The notes below the pieces were generated by a model. The model saw only the letters and a list, made by a program, of their open reading frames with translations, had not been told where the DNA came from and did no database searches. 64,000 bases of DNA from Bacteroidaceae bacterium (GTDB lineage Bacteria; Bacteroidota; Bacteroidia; Bacteroidales; Bacteroidaceae), in NCBI GenBank assembly GCA_017540585.1, contig JAFYAT010000088.1, positions 54,749 through 118,748 of the forward strand, written 5' to 3'. Position 1 is the stretch's first letter, and each line of letters begins with the position of its first letter. The position numbers and the translations under genes were made by a program. This document shows, piece by piece, positions 51,556 to 58,984 of the stretch.

Positions 51556-52353
51556 ATGGTCCTATTAAGCTTTGACACAGAAGAGTTTGATGTTCCGAGG
51601 GAACATGGGGTAAAGTATGACACACTCAAAGAAGGTATGGAGGTTTCCAAATACGGTACGAACAAAATACTTGACATACTCAAGAAAGAAGGCGTAAAAG
51701 CAACTTTCTTTTGCACATCCAACTTTGCTCAACACGCCCCTGAGGTAATGGCGCGTATCATGAACGAGGGACACGAAATAGCTGCTCACGGATGCGACCA
51801 TTGGAATCCAAAACCAGAGGACGTAATAAACTCTAAGCGCATACTCGAAGAGGTCACAGGAAGAACTATTTACGGTTATCGTCAGCCACGAATGTTTCCC
51901 GTAAGCGACGAGGAAATAGAACGTCAAGGCTACACATACAATTCTTCCCTTAATCCTGCTTTTATTCCAGGACGCTACATGCATCTAACGGAGCCGCGCA
52001 CTCCTTTCATGAAAGGTAACGTCCTCGAGATTCCAGCAAGTGTAACTCCGTGGTTCCGTTTCCCACTCTTCTGGCTTGCCATGCACAACCTACCAATGTG
52101 GCTGTACAAGTCATGGTGCAAGTGGACACATAATCATGACGGACAATTCGTGATATATTTCCACCCATGGGAGTTTTACCCACTTGGCGAACATCCAGAG
52201 TTCAAGATTCCATTCATCATCAAGAATCACGCAGGTGAAGGAATGTACCAACGCCTTGGCGAACTTATCCGTATGTTCAAGAAGGAAGGCGCACAATTCA
52301 TCACGTATTCAGAATACACTAACAACTACTTCGTACATAATCAAGGAAAATGA
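51556..52353 (+). CDS. Polysaccharide deacetylase family protein (NodB fold)
   Basis: The protein has 265 residues. The NodB motifs are SFDTEEFD (metal Asp-Asp/Glu), AAHGCDHWN (His metal ligands), YRQPRMFPVSDEEIERQGY, and FHPWEFYP near the end. It is of the DUF3473-containing type found in polysaccharide gene clusters. There is no signal peptide. It removes N-acetyl groups from a glycan or its lipid-linked precursor, cytoplasmically as predicted. It shares four bases (ATGA) with the next gene, so translation is coupled. Confidence 0.88.
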   Translation: MVLLSFDTEEFDVPREHGVKYDTLKEGMEVSKYGTNKILDILKKEGVKATFFCTSNFAQHAPEVMARIMNEGHEIAAHGCDHWNPKPEDVINSKRILEEVTGRTIYGYRQPRMFPVSDEEIERQGYTYNSSLNPAFIPGRYMHLTEPRTPFMKGNVLEIPASVTPWFRFPLFWLAMHNLPMWLYKSWCKWTHNHDGQFVIYFHPWEFYPLGEHPEFKIPFIIKNHAGEGMYQRLGELIRMFKKEGAQFITYSEYTNNYFVHNQGK

Positions 52354-53303
52354 AAAAAATCACAATATTACTTCCCGCATATAATGAAGAATCCTCATTC
52401 ACTCTCTTACGAAAGTGCATGAATGAGGTTCTTGCATCCAATCCCAACTATGAATGGGAATTTCTACTCGTTAATGATGGAAGTACAGACAACACGCTAC
52501 AACAGATGATTCGTCTGCACGAAGAAGATTCCCACTTCAGTTACCTTGACCTGTCACGCAACTACGGAAAGGAAATCGCTATGATGGCTGGATTTGACTA
52601 TGTTGATAGCGATGCCACAATTATTATGGATGCTGACATGCAACATCCAATAGACGTCATTCCTGAAATGATAAAATATTGGGAAGAAGGTTATGACGAT
52701 GTCTATGCCCAGCGAGAAAGTTCAAAAGAGGGATGGATCAAACGCAAGACATCACAATGGTATTACAAACTATTGCAAAGCCTTACGAGAGTTCCAATAC
52801 AAAAGAACACAGGTGATTTCCGCTTACTTGACAAGAGCTGCATTAAGGCACTTCGCATGATGCGTGAAGCTGAACGCAATACAAAAGGCATGTACTCATG
52901 GATAGGTTTCCGCAAGAAAGGTATCTACTATAAGCAATTGGAACGTCAGGAGGGAGAGACAAAATGGAGTTTTCTATCACTCGTCAATTTGGCAATCAAT
53001 GGTATAATGTCTTACACCATTGCACCATTACGTTTTGCTTCATTTGCAGGAATAATCATTTCATTTATTGCATTCATTTATCTCATATACATCATCGTTG
53101 TAACAAACATTTTTGGTGAACCTGTCCAAGGATACCCTACCATTATGGTTACGATACTTTTCCTCGGAGGTGTTCAGCTATTAAGTTTGGGTATAATAGG
53201 CGAATACCTCGGAAGAGTTTTCAACGAGGTGAAAGGACGCCCAGGATATTTCATTAACAGTTATAACGGAAAGAGAGATTCTATCAATGGAACTGACAAA
53301 TAA
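52350..53303 (+). CDS. Polyprenyl-phosphate glycosyltransferase (GtrB/DPM1-like)
   Basis: The protein has 317 residues. The GT2 domain (MKKITILLPAYNEE, LVNDGSTDNTLQ, LSRNYGKEIAMMAGFDYVDSDATIIMDADMQHPIDVIPEM) has the DAD motif and the R-x-T-GDFRLLDKSCIKAL signature. Two C-terminal membrane segments follow (FASFAGIIISFIAFIYLIYIIVV, TIMVTILFLGGVQLLSLGIIGEYLGRV). It loads a sugar onto undecaprenyl phosphate. With GtrA downstream, this is a glucosylation or decoration module for surface polysaccharide or lipid A. Confidence 0.92.
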   Translation: MKKITILLPAYNEESSFTLLRKCMNEVLASNPNYEWEFLLVNDGSTDNTLQQMIRLHEEDSHFSYLDLSRNYGKEIAMMAGFDYVDSDATIIMDADMQHPIDVIPEMIKYWEEGYDDVYAQRESSKEGWIKRKTSQWYYKLLQSLTRVPIQKNTGDFRLLDKSCIKALRMMREAERNTKGMYSWIGFRKKGIYYKQLERQEGETKWSFLSLVNLAINGIMSYTIAPLRFASFAGIIISFIAFIYLIYIIVVTNIFGEPVQGYPTIMVTILFLGGVQLLSLGIIGEYLGRVFNEVKGRPGYFINSYNGKRDSINGTDK

Positions 53304-54459
53304 AGTACAAACATTCTTTCACAAACCATTCTTTAAAAGTCCCAATACACTTTTAGGGCTATGGCTTGTACTCGGATTTATTTCTGGCATAGCAAAACTG
53401 CATCATCATAACAACTTTGCTATTTTCAGACATGTTTTCTGGCACACTATACAAGGTAAATCTCTTTATGATTATTATCCTGAAGAGTATTTCGACCATA
53501 ATCTCTATGGTCCTATATTCTCTGCAATCATAGCTCCATTTGCCATAATACCAGAGATACCAGGCCTCATTCTATGGTGTACGGCACTCGCAATGTTCAT
53601 GTATTGGGCAATCCGCAAATCTACATTTTCTGACTACCAGCAAGTATTCATACTTTGGTTTTGCGCTCACGAACTTCTCACGGCATTATTCATGCAACAA
53701 TTCAACGTTGCAATTGCAGGAATAATGCTTCTAAGTTACCACTTCGTGAGGAAAGAACGTGACGTATGGGCTACATTCTTTATCGTGATTGGATTCCTTG
53801 TAAAACTGTATGGAATCGTAGGACTTGCATTCTTCCTTTTCTCAAAGCATAAAGTGAGATACGCCTTGTCATTCATGGGATGGCTCATTGTACTCTCATG
53901 TATTCCTATGCTTTATTCAGGATTTGAGTATCAGATTACCCAGTATAAAGAATGGATAGAATGTCTTAGCGGCAAGAATGTAGAAAACGGAGACTCAATA
54001 GCACAGAATATTTCACTACTTGGAATGGTTCATAGAATATCAGGCTTACAGTTCTCCGACTTGTTCATCATCATTCCAGGAATGGCACTCTTTGCTATCC
54101 CATATCTTAGGATTAAGCAATATGCAAACGAAGGATTCAGGCAGACAATCCTCGCATCTGCACTCATGTTCATTTGCTTGTTCAGCACAGGTACAGAGTC
54201 AAGCGGCTACATCATAGCCCTCACAGGAGTGGCAATATGGTTCACGGCAAGCCCTTGGAAAAGGGGCAGGATAGACGTGGCACTCATGGTGTTTGCCTTC
54301 ATTCTGACAAGCCTTTCGCCATCCGACTTGTTCCCAGCATACATACGCAAGGAATGGGTACAACCATACGCCCTAAAGGCTCTGCCAGTAGTAATAATAT
54401 GGTTCAAGCTCTGCTACGAGATAATGACAAAAGATTACAAAGATACTAAAGAGCAATGA
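53287..54459 (+). CDS. GT-C fold membrane glycosyltransferase (GT87/DUF2029-like)
   Basis: The protein has 390 residues, with an overlap of 17 bp with the gene before. About nine hydrophobic segments are present. The first loop carries YDYYPEEYFDHNLYGPIFSAIIAPFAIIP, typical of DUF2029/GT87 mannosyltransferases in which the acidic loop residues are catalytic. SGYIIALTGVAIWF and SPWKRGRID-type stretches follow near the C-terminus. It probably transfers the polyprenyl-linked sugar made by the GtrB-like enzyme to an acceptor in the periplasm, playing the GtrC role. Confidence 0.82.
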   Translation: MELTNKVQTFFHKPFFKSPNTLLGLWLVLGFISGIAKLHHHNNFAIFRHVFWHTIQGKSLYDYYPEEYFDHNLYGPIFSAIIAPFAIIPEIPGLILWCTALAMFMYWAIRKSTFSDYQQVFILWFCAHELLTALFMQQFNVAIAGIMLLSYHFVRKERDVWATFFIVIGFLVKLYGIVGLAFFLFSKHKVRYALSFMGWLIVLSCIPMLYSGFEYQITQYKEWIECLSGKNVENGDSIAQNISLLGMVHRISGLQFSDLFIIIPGMALFAIPYLRIKQYANEGFRQTILASALMFICLFSTGTESSGYIIALTGVAIWFTASPWKRGRIDVALMVFAFILTSLSPSDLFPAYIRKEWVQPYALKALPVVIIWFKLCYEIMTKDYKDTKEQ

Positions 54460-54869
54460 TTACAATACAGGAGATAAAGAATAACGAAAAGATAATGCAG
54501 TTCATACGTTTCTGCATCATAGGAACAATTGCCGCCGCCGTCCACTATGGCATCTATTATATAATGTTGTTTTGGGCAGAGGAAAACATATCTTACATCA
54601 CCGGATACCTCATCAGCTTCGTTGGCAATTTCTATCTCACATCTTATTTCACGTTCCGTACAATACCAACAATAAAGAAGTTCCTCGGATTTGCTTGCAG
54701 TCATGGTATCAACTTCGGACTTCACATCGTCCTATTTAACGCTTTCTTGTGGTTGGGCATCCATCGTCTTGTCGCCCCTCCACTTGTCATGATTGTAGCC
54801 ATGCTTGTACAATTCACAATACTTAAATTCATCTTTACGCCTAAAAGCAAAAACAGCAGTCACACATAA
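54456..54869 (+). CDS. GtrA family flippase-like protein
   Basis: The protein has 137 residues. Four membrane segments match GtrA: MQFIRFCIIGTIAAAVHYGIYYIMLFW, YITGYLISFVGNFYLTSYFTF, KKFLGFACSHGINFGLHIVLFNAFLW and LVMIVAMLVQFTILKFIF. GtrA proteins are thought to flip undecaprenyl-phosphate-linked sugar across the inner membrane. It overlaps the GT87-like gene by four bases (ATGA). Its last codons form part of the terminator stem. Confidence 0.9.
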   Translation: MITIQEIKNNEKIMQFIRFCIIGTIAAAVHYGIYYIMLFWAEENISYITGYLISFVGNFYLTSYFTFRTIPTIKKFLGFACSHGINFGLHIVLFNAFLWLGIHRLVAPPLVMIVAMLVQFTILKFIFTPKSKNSSHT

Positions 54870-54890
54870 ATGTGACTGCTGTTTTTTGTC
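54850..54890. terminator. Bidirectional terminator between GtrA and GT4 genes
   Basis: AAAACAGCAGTCACA (54850-54864) pairs perfectly with TGTGACTGCTGTTTT (54871-54885), followed by TTGTC. With A-run and T-run on both sides it serves both convergent genes. Confidence 0.9.
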
Positions 54891-54891
54891 T

Positions 54892-56028
54892 TTATCTTAT
54901 CTTCTCATAAACTGCCATGAGCTTTTCGGCACATACCTTTGGATGGAAGGTGTTCATGGCATACTCGTAACCACCCGAAATCATCTTGCCACAAAGGATG
55001 TCGTCCGTGAGTACAGATGCTATCTTGTCACGTATGTCCTCCACGCTTGATGGGTCTGCTTGTAGGGAGTATGGACCTCCTGCCTCAGGGAGACTGCTCA
55101 CACTACTCGTCACCACAGGACAACGGCTCAAGAGTGCTTCGACTACAGGTAAGCCGAATCCTTCGTAGAAACTTGGATAGACAAATGCCTTTGCCTTGGA
55201 ATAAAGTACCTGCAACTCATCATCACTCACCCTCTTCTTTGGGAAGATGACAAGGTTCTCCATATTATGTTCTGCTATGTATCGCTTTACCTCGTCCTTG
55301 TATTCACGTCCTCCACCTACTACCACAAGTGGTATCTGAAGGTCTTCAGGAAGAAGCTCTATCGCCTTGACTATTCCTAATAGGTTCTTGCGTGAGTTGA
55401 TTGAGCCTACATACAGAAGGAAGCCGCCTTGGAGTTCTGTGTTTTGAGTTATGAGTTCGGAATCATCCGCTGGCGAACTGGTAGCATAGAATCTCGGAGC
55501 CACAGGCTGATAGACAACGTCTATCTTGTTCTCATCCACGTCATAGAAACGAAGGATATCCTGTTTCGTACATTCGCTTATGGCTATGATGCGGTCAGCA
55601 TTCTTTACGGCATAACGCCACTTGAGGTCATAAATCTTACGGTCTTGCCAATGGTACATGTCCGTGAATGTGCGGAAAGCCACGTCATGGATAGTAACAA
55701 CACTTGGCACTCCACTCTTGCGTATTCCGACAGGCAACTCGTTGCTGAGACCGTGAAACAGATCTATGCCGTCACGCTTCAGGTTGATTGGAATACCGAA
55801 GGTGCGCCATAGGCTACCCTTGAGCAATCCATGTGGAAGAAGAGTCGTACAGTATCTCTTGTTCAGATACTCAGCCGCCTCATTATTGTCTTTAGGTGCC
55901 TTTGGTGTGTACAAAAAATAGGCATTCTCAGGGAAATATTCCGTGAGAATGTCTATTGTAGTTCGACTATGATTACCTAATCCTGTAAAGTTGTTGTAAA
56001 GACGCTTAGCGTCGAAACCGATTTTCAT
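54892..56028 (-). CDS. Family 4 glycosyltransferase (GT-B fold)
   Basis: The protein has 378 residues. The N-terminal MKIGFDAKRLYNNFTGLGNHSRTTIDILTEYFPE and DLFHGLSNELPVGIRKSGVPSVVTIHDVAF belong to mannosyltransferase-like GT4 enzymes, with the NDP-sugar site LLYVGSINSRKNLLGIVKAIELLPE, AKAFVYPSFYEGFGLPVVEALLSRCPVV and the E-x7-E pattern. It probably uses GDP-mannose in lipopolysaccharide core or capsule synthesis. It is convergent to the GtrA operon, and 257 bp of repeat-rich DNA separate it from the DUF4254 gene upstream. Confidence 0.9.
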   Translation of the reverse strand: MKIGFDAKRLYNNFTGLGNHSRTTIDILTEYFPENAYFLYTPKAPKDNNEAAEYLNKRYCTTLLPHGLLKGSLWRTFGIPINLKRDGIDLFHGLSNELPVGIRKSGVPSVVTIHDVAFRTFTDMYHWQDRKIYDLKWRYAVKNADRIIAISECTKQDILRFYDVDENKIDVVYQPVAPRFYATSSPADDSELITQNTELQGGFLLYVGSINSRKNLLGIVKAIELLPEDLQIPLVVVGGGREYKDEVKRYIAEHNMENLVIFPKKRVSDDELQVLYSKAKAFVYPSFYEGFGLPVVEALLSRCPVVTSSVSSLPEAGGPYSLQADPSSVEDIRDKIASVLTDDILCGKMISGGYEYAMNTFHPKVCAEKLMAVYEKIR

Positions 56029-56128
56029 AGCAAAACATTTTTTAAGATTTATAATCTCAAATATATCATTTATGCCTCCGGGTCTTTTCTCAACACAGAG
56101 GACACAGAGTACTCAGAGCTTTTTTAAA

Positions 56129-56269
56129 ACGAAAATTTAGATAATTAAAGAAAATTTCTTTATAGCAAGTCTTTTTATTTATGCCCTCTGTTCATAACGG
56201 AACGCATAAATGATAAATTCGAGATTTGAAATTAAGAAAAAATTTTTCTTTAATTTTCTTAATTTTCGT
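56129..56269. repeat. AT-rich 141-bp palindromic element with nested hairpin
   Basis: ACGAAAATT (56129-56137) is complementary to AATTTTCGT (56261-56269), and the AATTAAAGAAAA-type sequences inside both ends continue the pairing with a few gaps. A nested ATTTATGC/GCATAAAT pair lies at the centre. It lies between the GT4 and DUF4254 genes. The upstream part (56070-56128) holds a CACAGAGGACACAGAG simple repeat. Confidence 0.65.
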
Positions 56270-56285
56270 TCTTTACCTCACCCTC

Positions 56286-56891
56286 CTACTTCTTTCCGTA
56301 AAGTACAGGGTTGGTACTTGGGTCGTTGTACATCTTCATCTGCTTATAGACCTTCATGTACTTCTTTCCTGCCTCTATGTCTGCAAGGAGAGCGTCAATC
56401 GCACTTGAGAGGTCCTTCTTCTGCTCAAGGAGCACGTCGAGTTTAGCCTTGCAAGCCTCGATGTGCTCAGCAGAAGCATCCTTACGGTCAACCTGCTCCT
56501 GCATGTGATAAATCTTGAGTGCGAGGATGCTCAGACGGTCAATAGCCCATGCTGGTGACTCTGTATTGATAGTTGCATCCTTGGCAACCTTCACACCTGA
56601 ATAGAGAGAATAGAAATAAGAATCTATACGCTCCACGAGGTCTGTACGGTCCTGATTACTCTTGTCAATACGGCGCTTGAGCTGAAGAGCCTCAACAGGG
56701 TCAATCTGAGGGTCACGGATAATGTCCTCAAGATGCCACTGTACAGTATCAATCCAATTTTTCACATACAAGTCGTACTCTATTTCACCTGGCTTATATG
56801 GATTATTGATTGGAGTATCAACATTATCAGTAAGATGATAATCCCTGATTACCTGTTCGAATATTGGGTTTGCTTTAGCTGTAAATGTCAT
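56286..56891 (-). CDS. DUF4254 family protein
   Basis: The protein has 201 residues from ATG at 56891 (MTFTAKANPIFEQVIRDYHLTD). An upstream start at 56921 would lie before the RNA start predicted by its promoter. It is all-helical with no signal or membrane part. YDLYVKNWIDTVQWHLEDIIRDPQIDPVEALQLKRRIDKSNQDRTDLVERID is the conserved DUF4254 core. The family is frequent next to lipopolysaccharide glycosyltransferases in Bacteroidales, and its role is unknown. Here it would share the strand with the GT4 gene. Confidence 0.88.
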   Translation of the reverse strand: MTFTAKANPIFEQVIRDYHLTDNVDTPINNPYKPGEIEYDLYVKNWIDTVQWHLEDIIRDPQIDPVEALQLKRRIDKSNQDRTDLVERIDSYFYSLYSGVKVAKDATINTESPAWAIDRLSILALKIYHMQEQVDRKDASAEHIEACKAKLDVLLEQKKDLSSAIDALLADIEAGKKYMKVYKQMKMYNDPSTNPVLYGKK

Positions 56892-56910
56892 ATGTATTCT
56901 AATTTTTGTG

Positions 56911-56918
56911 CAAAGATA
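56911..56918 (-). promoter_or_regulatory. -7 box of the DUF4254 gene
   Basis: TATCTTTG on the minus strand, 19 bp before the ATG at 56891, giving a leader of about 12 nt. Confidence 0.55.
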
Positions 56919-56981
56919 CATAATTTTATCGTGAATGAATTAAAAGTCTCAAATATATTTCTTCATTACAGGATTTTTACA

Positions 56982-57143
56982 TAAATTTGCACCCGTAAAT
57001 GAACACAAGTTAGATACTTAACTTACATCAAGACGGTTCTTAATCTGAATCAAGGATTCTGTTTATTCATACAAGCCCCGGAATTCCCCAAGCGTACGGC
57101 TAATTGACTTTATGCGGTGCCCAAGCGGAATGGCGGGGTTTTT
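56982..57143 (+). ncRNA. Candidate small RNA of about 145 nt with own promoter and terminator
   Basis: TAAATTTG (56982-56989) predicts an RNA start near 56996, with a TTTC 20 bp upstream as a weak -33. No open frame follows. Instead there are complementary parts: AAGTTA/TAACTT near 57008-57025, ATGAA/TTCAT bracketing the 5' half, and a closing GCCCCG (57075-57080) / CGGGGT (57134-57139) stem with an inner ATTCC/GGAAT helix, ending in TTTTT. CCCAAGCG occurs twice in the large inner loop. A long hairpin with an open middle resembles 6S-type RNA, but I do not recognise conserved family sequence. A leader with an early terminator for the ATPase at 57624 is the alternative. Confidence 0.45.
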
Positions 57144-57210
57144 CGTGCATTATCGGGATAATGCACGAGTTAAAAGTTAAAAGTTAAAAATTAAAAGTTA
57201 AGTTGGAGAG

Positions 57211-57375
57211 TTAAGAGTTTACGCAAGAAAAACAACCTGTATAGTAAAACTTATTGCTTTTTATGCCGCCAAGCGGCCAATTAGAAAAACATGGGGAAAA
57301 CAAAAGAAAACATATTTTTATCTGTTTTTTCATGTTTTTACCTGTTTTTTCTTCGTCCGCACGTCTCGTGCGATA
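57211..57375. mobile_element. Diverged third copy of the 171-bp element
   Basis: CAACCTGTATAGT, then TATGCCGCCAAGCGGCCAATTAG, AAAAACATGGGGAAAAC and a T-rich CATGTTTTTACCTGTTTT region follow the same order as the two intact copies (GCCGC/GCGGC hairpin, AAAACATGG, CATGTTTTTT). The terminal inverted repeats are degraded, and the right side ends in a different GCACGTCTCGTGC hairpin. A GTTAAAAGTTAAAAATTAAAAG simple repeat abuts it on the left (57168-57200). Confidence 0.6.
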
Positions 57376-57497
57376 AAAAAACTTAAACCAAATTACATAT
57401 CGGCACTCTTCGATTGTCCTAAAGTTCATAGTCAGTACTTAGTCTCATATGAGTCAGTACTTAGTCAGTACTTTGACTATACTTCATCTTAAATATT

Positions 57498-57588
57498 AAG
57501 ATTTTTGGATTCAATTCCAAAAATCTTATAAGTTTTTTGGATTCAGTTCCAAAAATCTTTTAATAATTTTGGATTATTCCAAATTATT
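57498..57588. promoter_or_regulatory. Three evenly spaced palindromes upstream of the DUF4143 ATPase
   Basis: Palindrome A is AAGATTTTTGGA-TTCAAT-TCCAAAAATCTT in two parts (57498-57527). Palindrome B has TTTTTGGA/TCCAAAAA (57534-57555). Palindrome C has TTTGGA/TCCAAA with outer AATAATT/AATTATT (57562-57588). Centres are 32 and 31 bp apart, about three helical turns. The third covers the -33 element and spacer of the promoter, as an operator would. Confidence 0.8.
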
Positions 57589-57598
57589 CGTACTTTTG
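57568..57598 (+). promoter_or_regulatory. Promoter of the DUF4143 ATPase gene
   Basis: TTTG (57568-57571), 19 bp, TACTTTTG (57591-57598), an exact consensus match 25 bp before the ATG. Confidence 0.85.
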
Positions 57599-57623
57599 TA
57601 TCATAAATTCAAACAATCAGGTT

Positions 57624-58748
57624 ATGATCGAGAGAGTACTTAAAAACAGAGTCAATTCTTTGCTTGGCGGACAAAAGGCTATAGTAATTATGGGAGCAAG
57701 ACAGGTTGGTAAATCTACCTTGCTAAAAGATTTGTTTGCCAACAGACAAGATGTACTATGGATGAACGGTGACGATCAGGATGTCCGAAACTTGTTCGAT
57801 AATCTTTCATCCACAAGAGCAAAGGCCATTATCGGCAAGAACAACATCCTAATTATTGACGAAGCACAAAGGATTACAGACATAGGACTCAAGATTAAAC
57901 TCTTTACTGATCAGGTAGAAGGTGTACAAGTCATAGCCACAGGCAGCAGCTCTTTCGAGTTAGCAAACAGACTCAACGAACCTCTTACAGGCAGAAAGCG
58001 TGAGTTCAAGATGTTTCCTATCACATTCAGCGAGATGGTCAATCATACATCCTTGCTTGATGAGCTAAGGATGATTCCTCATCGCATGGTATATGGCTAC
58101 TATCCTGAGGTCGTAACAAATCTGGGAGACGAGAAAAATATTCTCAAAGAGTTGGCTGACAGCTACCTGTATCGTGACATTCTGTCACTTGACAATATTT
58201 CAAAGCCAGAGAAACTTGTCAAGTTGTTACAGGCTCTTGCACTTCAGATAGGCGAGCAAGTATCATACAATGAGGTCGGACAACTCATAGGAATTGACCC
58301 AAAAACAGTAGAGAAATACGTGGATGTACTGGAGAAGAGTTACGTCATATTCCGTCTTGGAAGCTTCTCACGCAATCTCAGGAACGAGCTGAAAAACAGC
58401 CGTAAAATATACTTTTGGGACTTAGGAATACGAAATGCCGTTATCGGTAATTTCTCAAACATAGAGAATCGTGCGGACGTAGGGGCATTATGGGAGAACT
58501 ATGTGATAAGCGAGAGGATGAAGAAAAAATTATATTCGGACGCTTTCACAAACTTCTGGTTCTGGCGTACACAGCAACAGAAGGAGGTTGACCTCATAGA
58601 GGAGGAGGATGGCAAGATGCACGCATACGAGTTCAAGTGGAATCCTAAGAAAGCCAACGTAAAAGTTCCAGATTCATTTGCCAAGGCATATCCCGATGCC
58701 ACCTTTGACGTCATCACGAACGAGAACGTAGAGGAATTCATCATGTGA
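57624..58748 (+). CDS. AAA_14/DUF4143 family ATPase with nuclease-like C-terminus
   Basis: The protein has 374 residues. Walker A is IVIMGARQVGKSTLLKDL near residue 22, Walker B is ILIIDEAQRI near residue 85, and VIATGSSSFELANRLNEPLTGR is the sensor/arginine region. A winged helix lies at about 220-250 (VSYNEVGQLIGIDPKTVEKYVDVLEKSYVIFRL). The DUF4143 C-terminal part has FWFWRTQQQKEVDLIEEEDGKMHAYEFKWNP, where D...E-x-K recalls the PD-(D/E)xK nuclease core. Copies of this family are numerous in Bacteroidales, and their role is unknown. Three palindromes cover its promoter, so it may bind them through the winged helix. Confidence 0.88.
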   Translation: MIERVLKNRVNSLLGGQKAIVIMGARQVGKSTLLKDLFANRQDVLWMNGDDQDVRNLFDNLSSTRAKAIIGKNNILIIDEAQRITDIGLKIKLFTDQVEGVQVIATGSSSFELANRLNEPLTGRKREFKMFPITFSEMVNHTSLLDELRMIPHRMVYGYYPEVVTNLGDEKNILKELADSYLYRDILSLDNISKPEKLVKLLQALALQIGEQVSYNEVGQLIGIDPKTVEKYVDVLEKSYVIFRLGSFSRNLRNELKNSRKIYFWDLGIRNAVIGNFSNIENRADVGALWENYVISERMKKKLYSDAFTNFWFWRTQQQKEVDLIEEEDGKMHAYEFKWNPKKANVKVPDSFAKAYPDATFDVITNENVEEFIM

Positions 58749-58841
58749 TGCAAAGCCGTATAGTTGCTATACAATAATTCTAATAAGGACTTAACAAAAC
58801 GACTAAGCAACGAAGGGAAACGCATATTTTCTTGATAAAAA

Positions 58842-58874
58842 TTTGTGCGTTTAAAGATAAAAACTGTATATTTG
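58842..58874 (+). promoter_or_regulatory. Promoter of the secreted EEP-family gene
   Basis: TTTG (58842-58845), 21 bp, TATATTTG (58867-58874), leading to a 100-nt leader before the ATG at 58985. Confidence 0.65.
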
Positions 58875-58984
58875 CCACGAAATCAAAACAAAAACTAACC
58901 AATATCTTATTGCTGTTTCTTGTGAATAAAGACTAACCAGATACATGGGGAGCAGCCATATCAACCTAAACAATTTGCAATCAG

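Noticed and set aside
57498-57588. Rho-independent terminators
   Set aside because: The hairpins lie upstream of a strong promoter and overlap its -33 box, the T-runs belong to the stem, and no gene ends in front of them apart from the candidate RNA, which has its own terminator.
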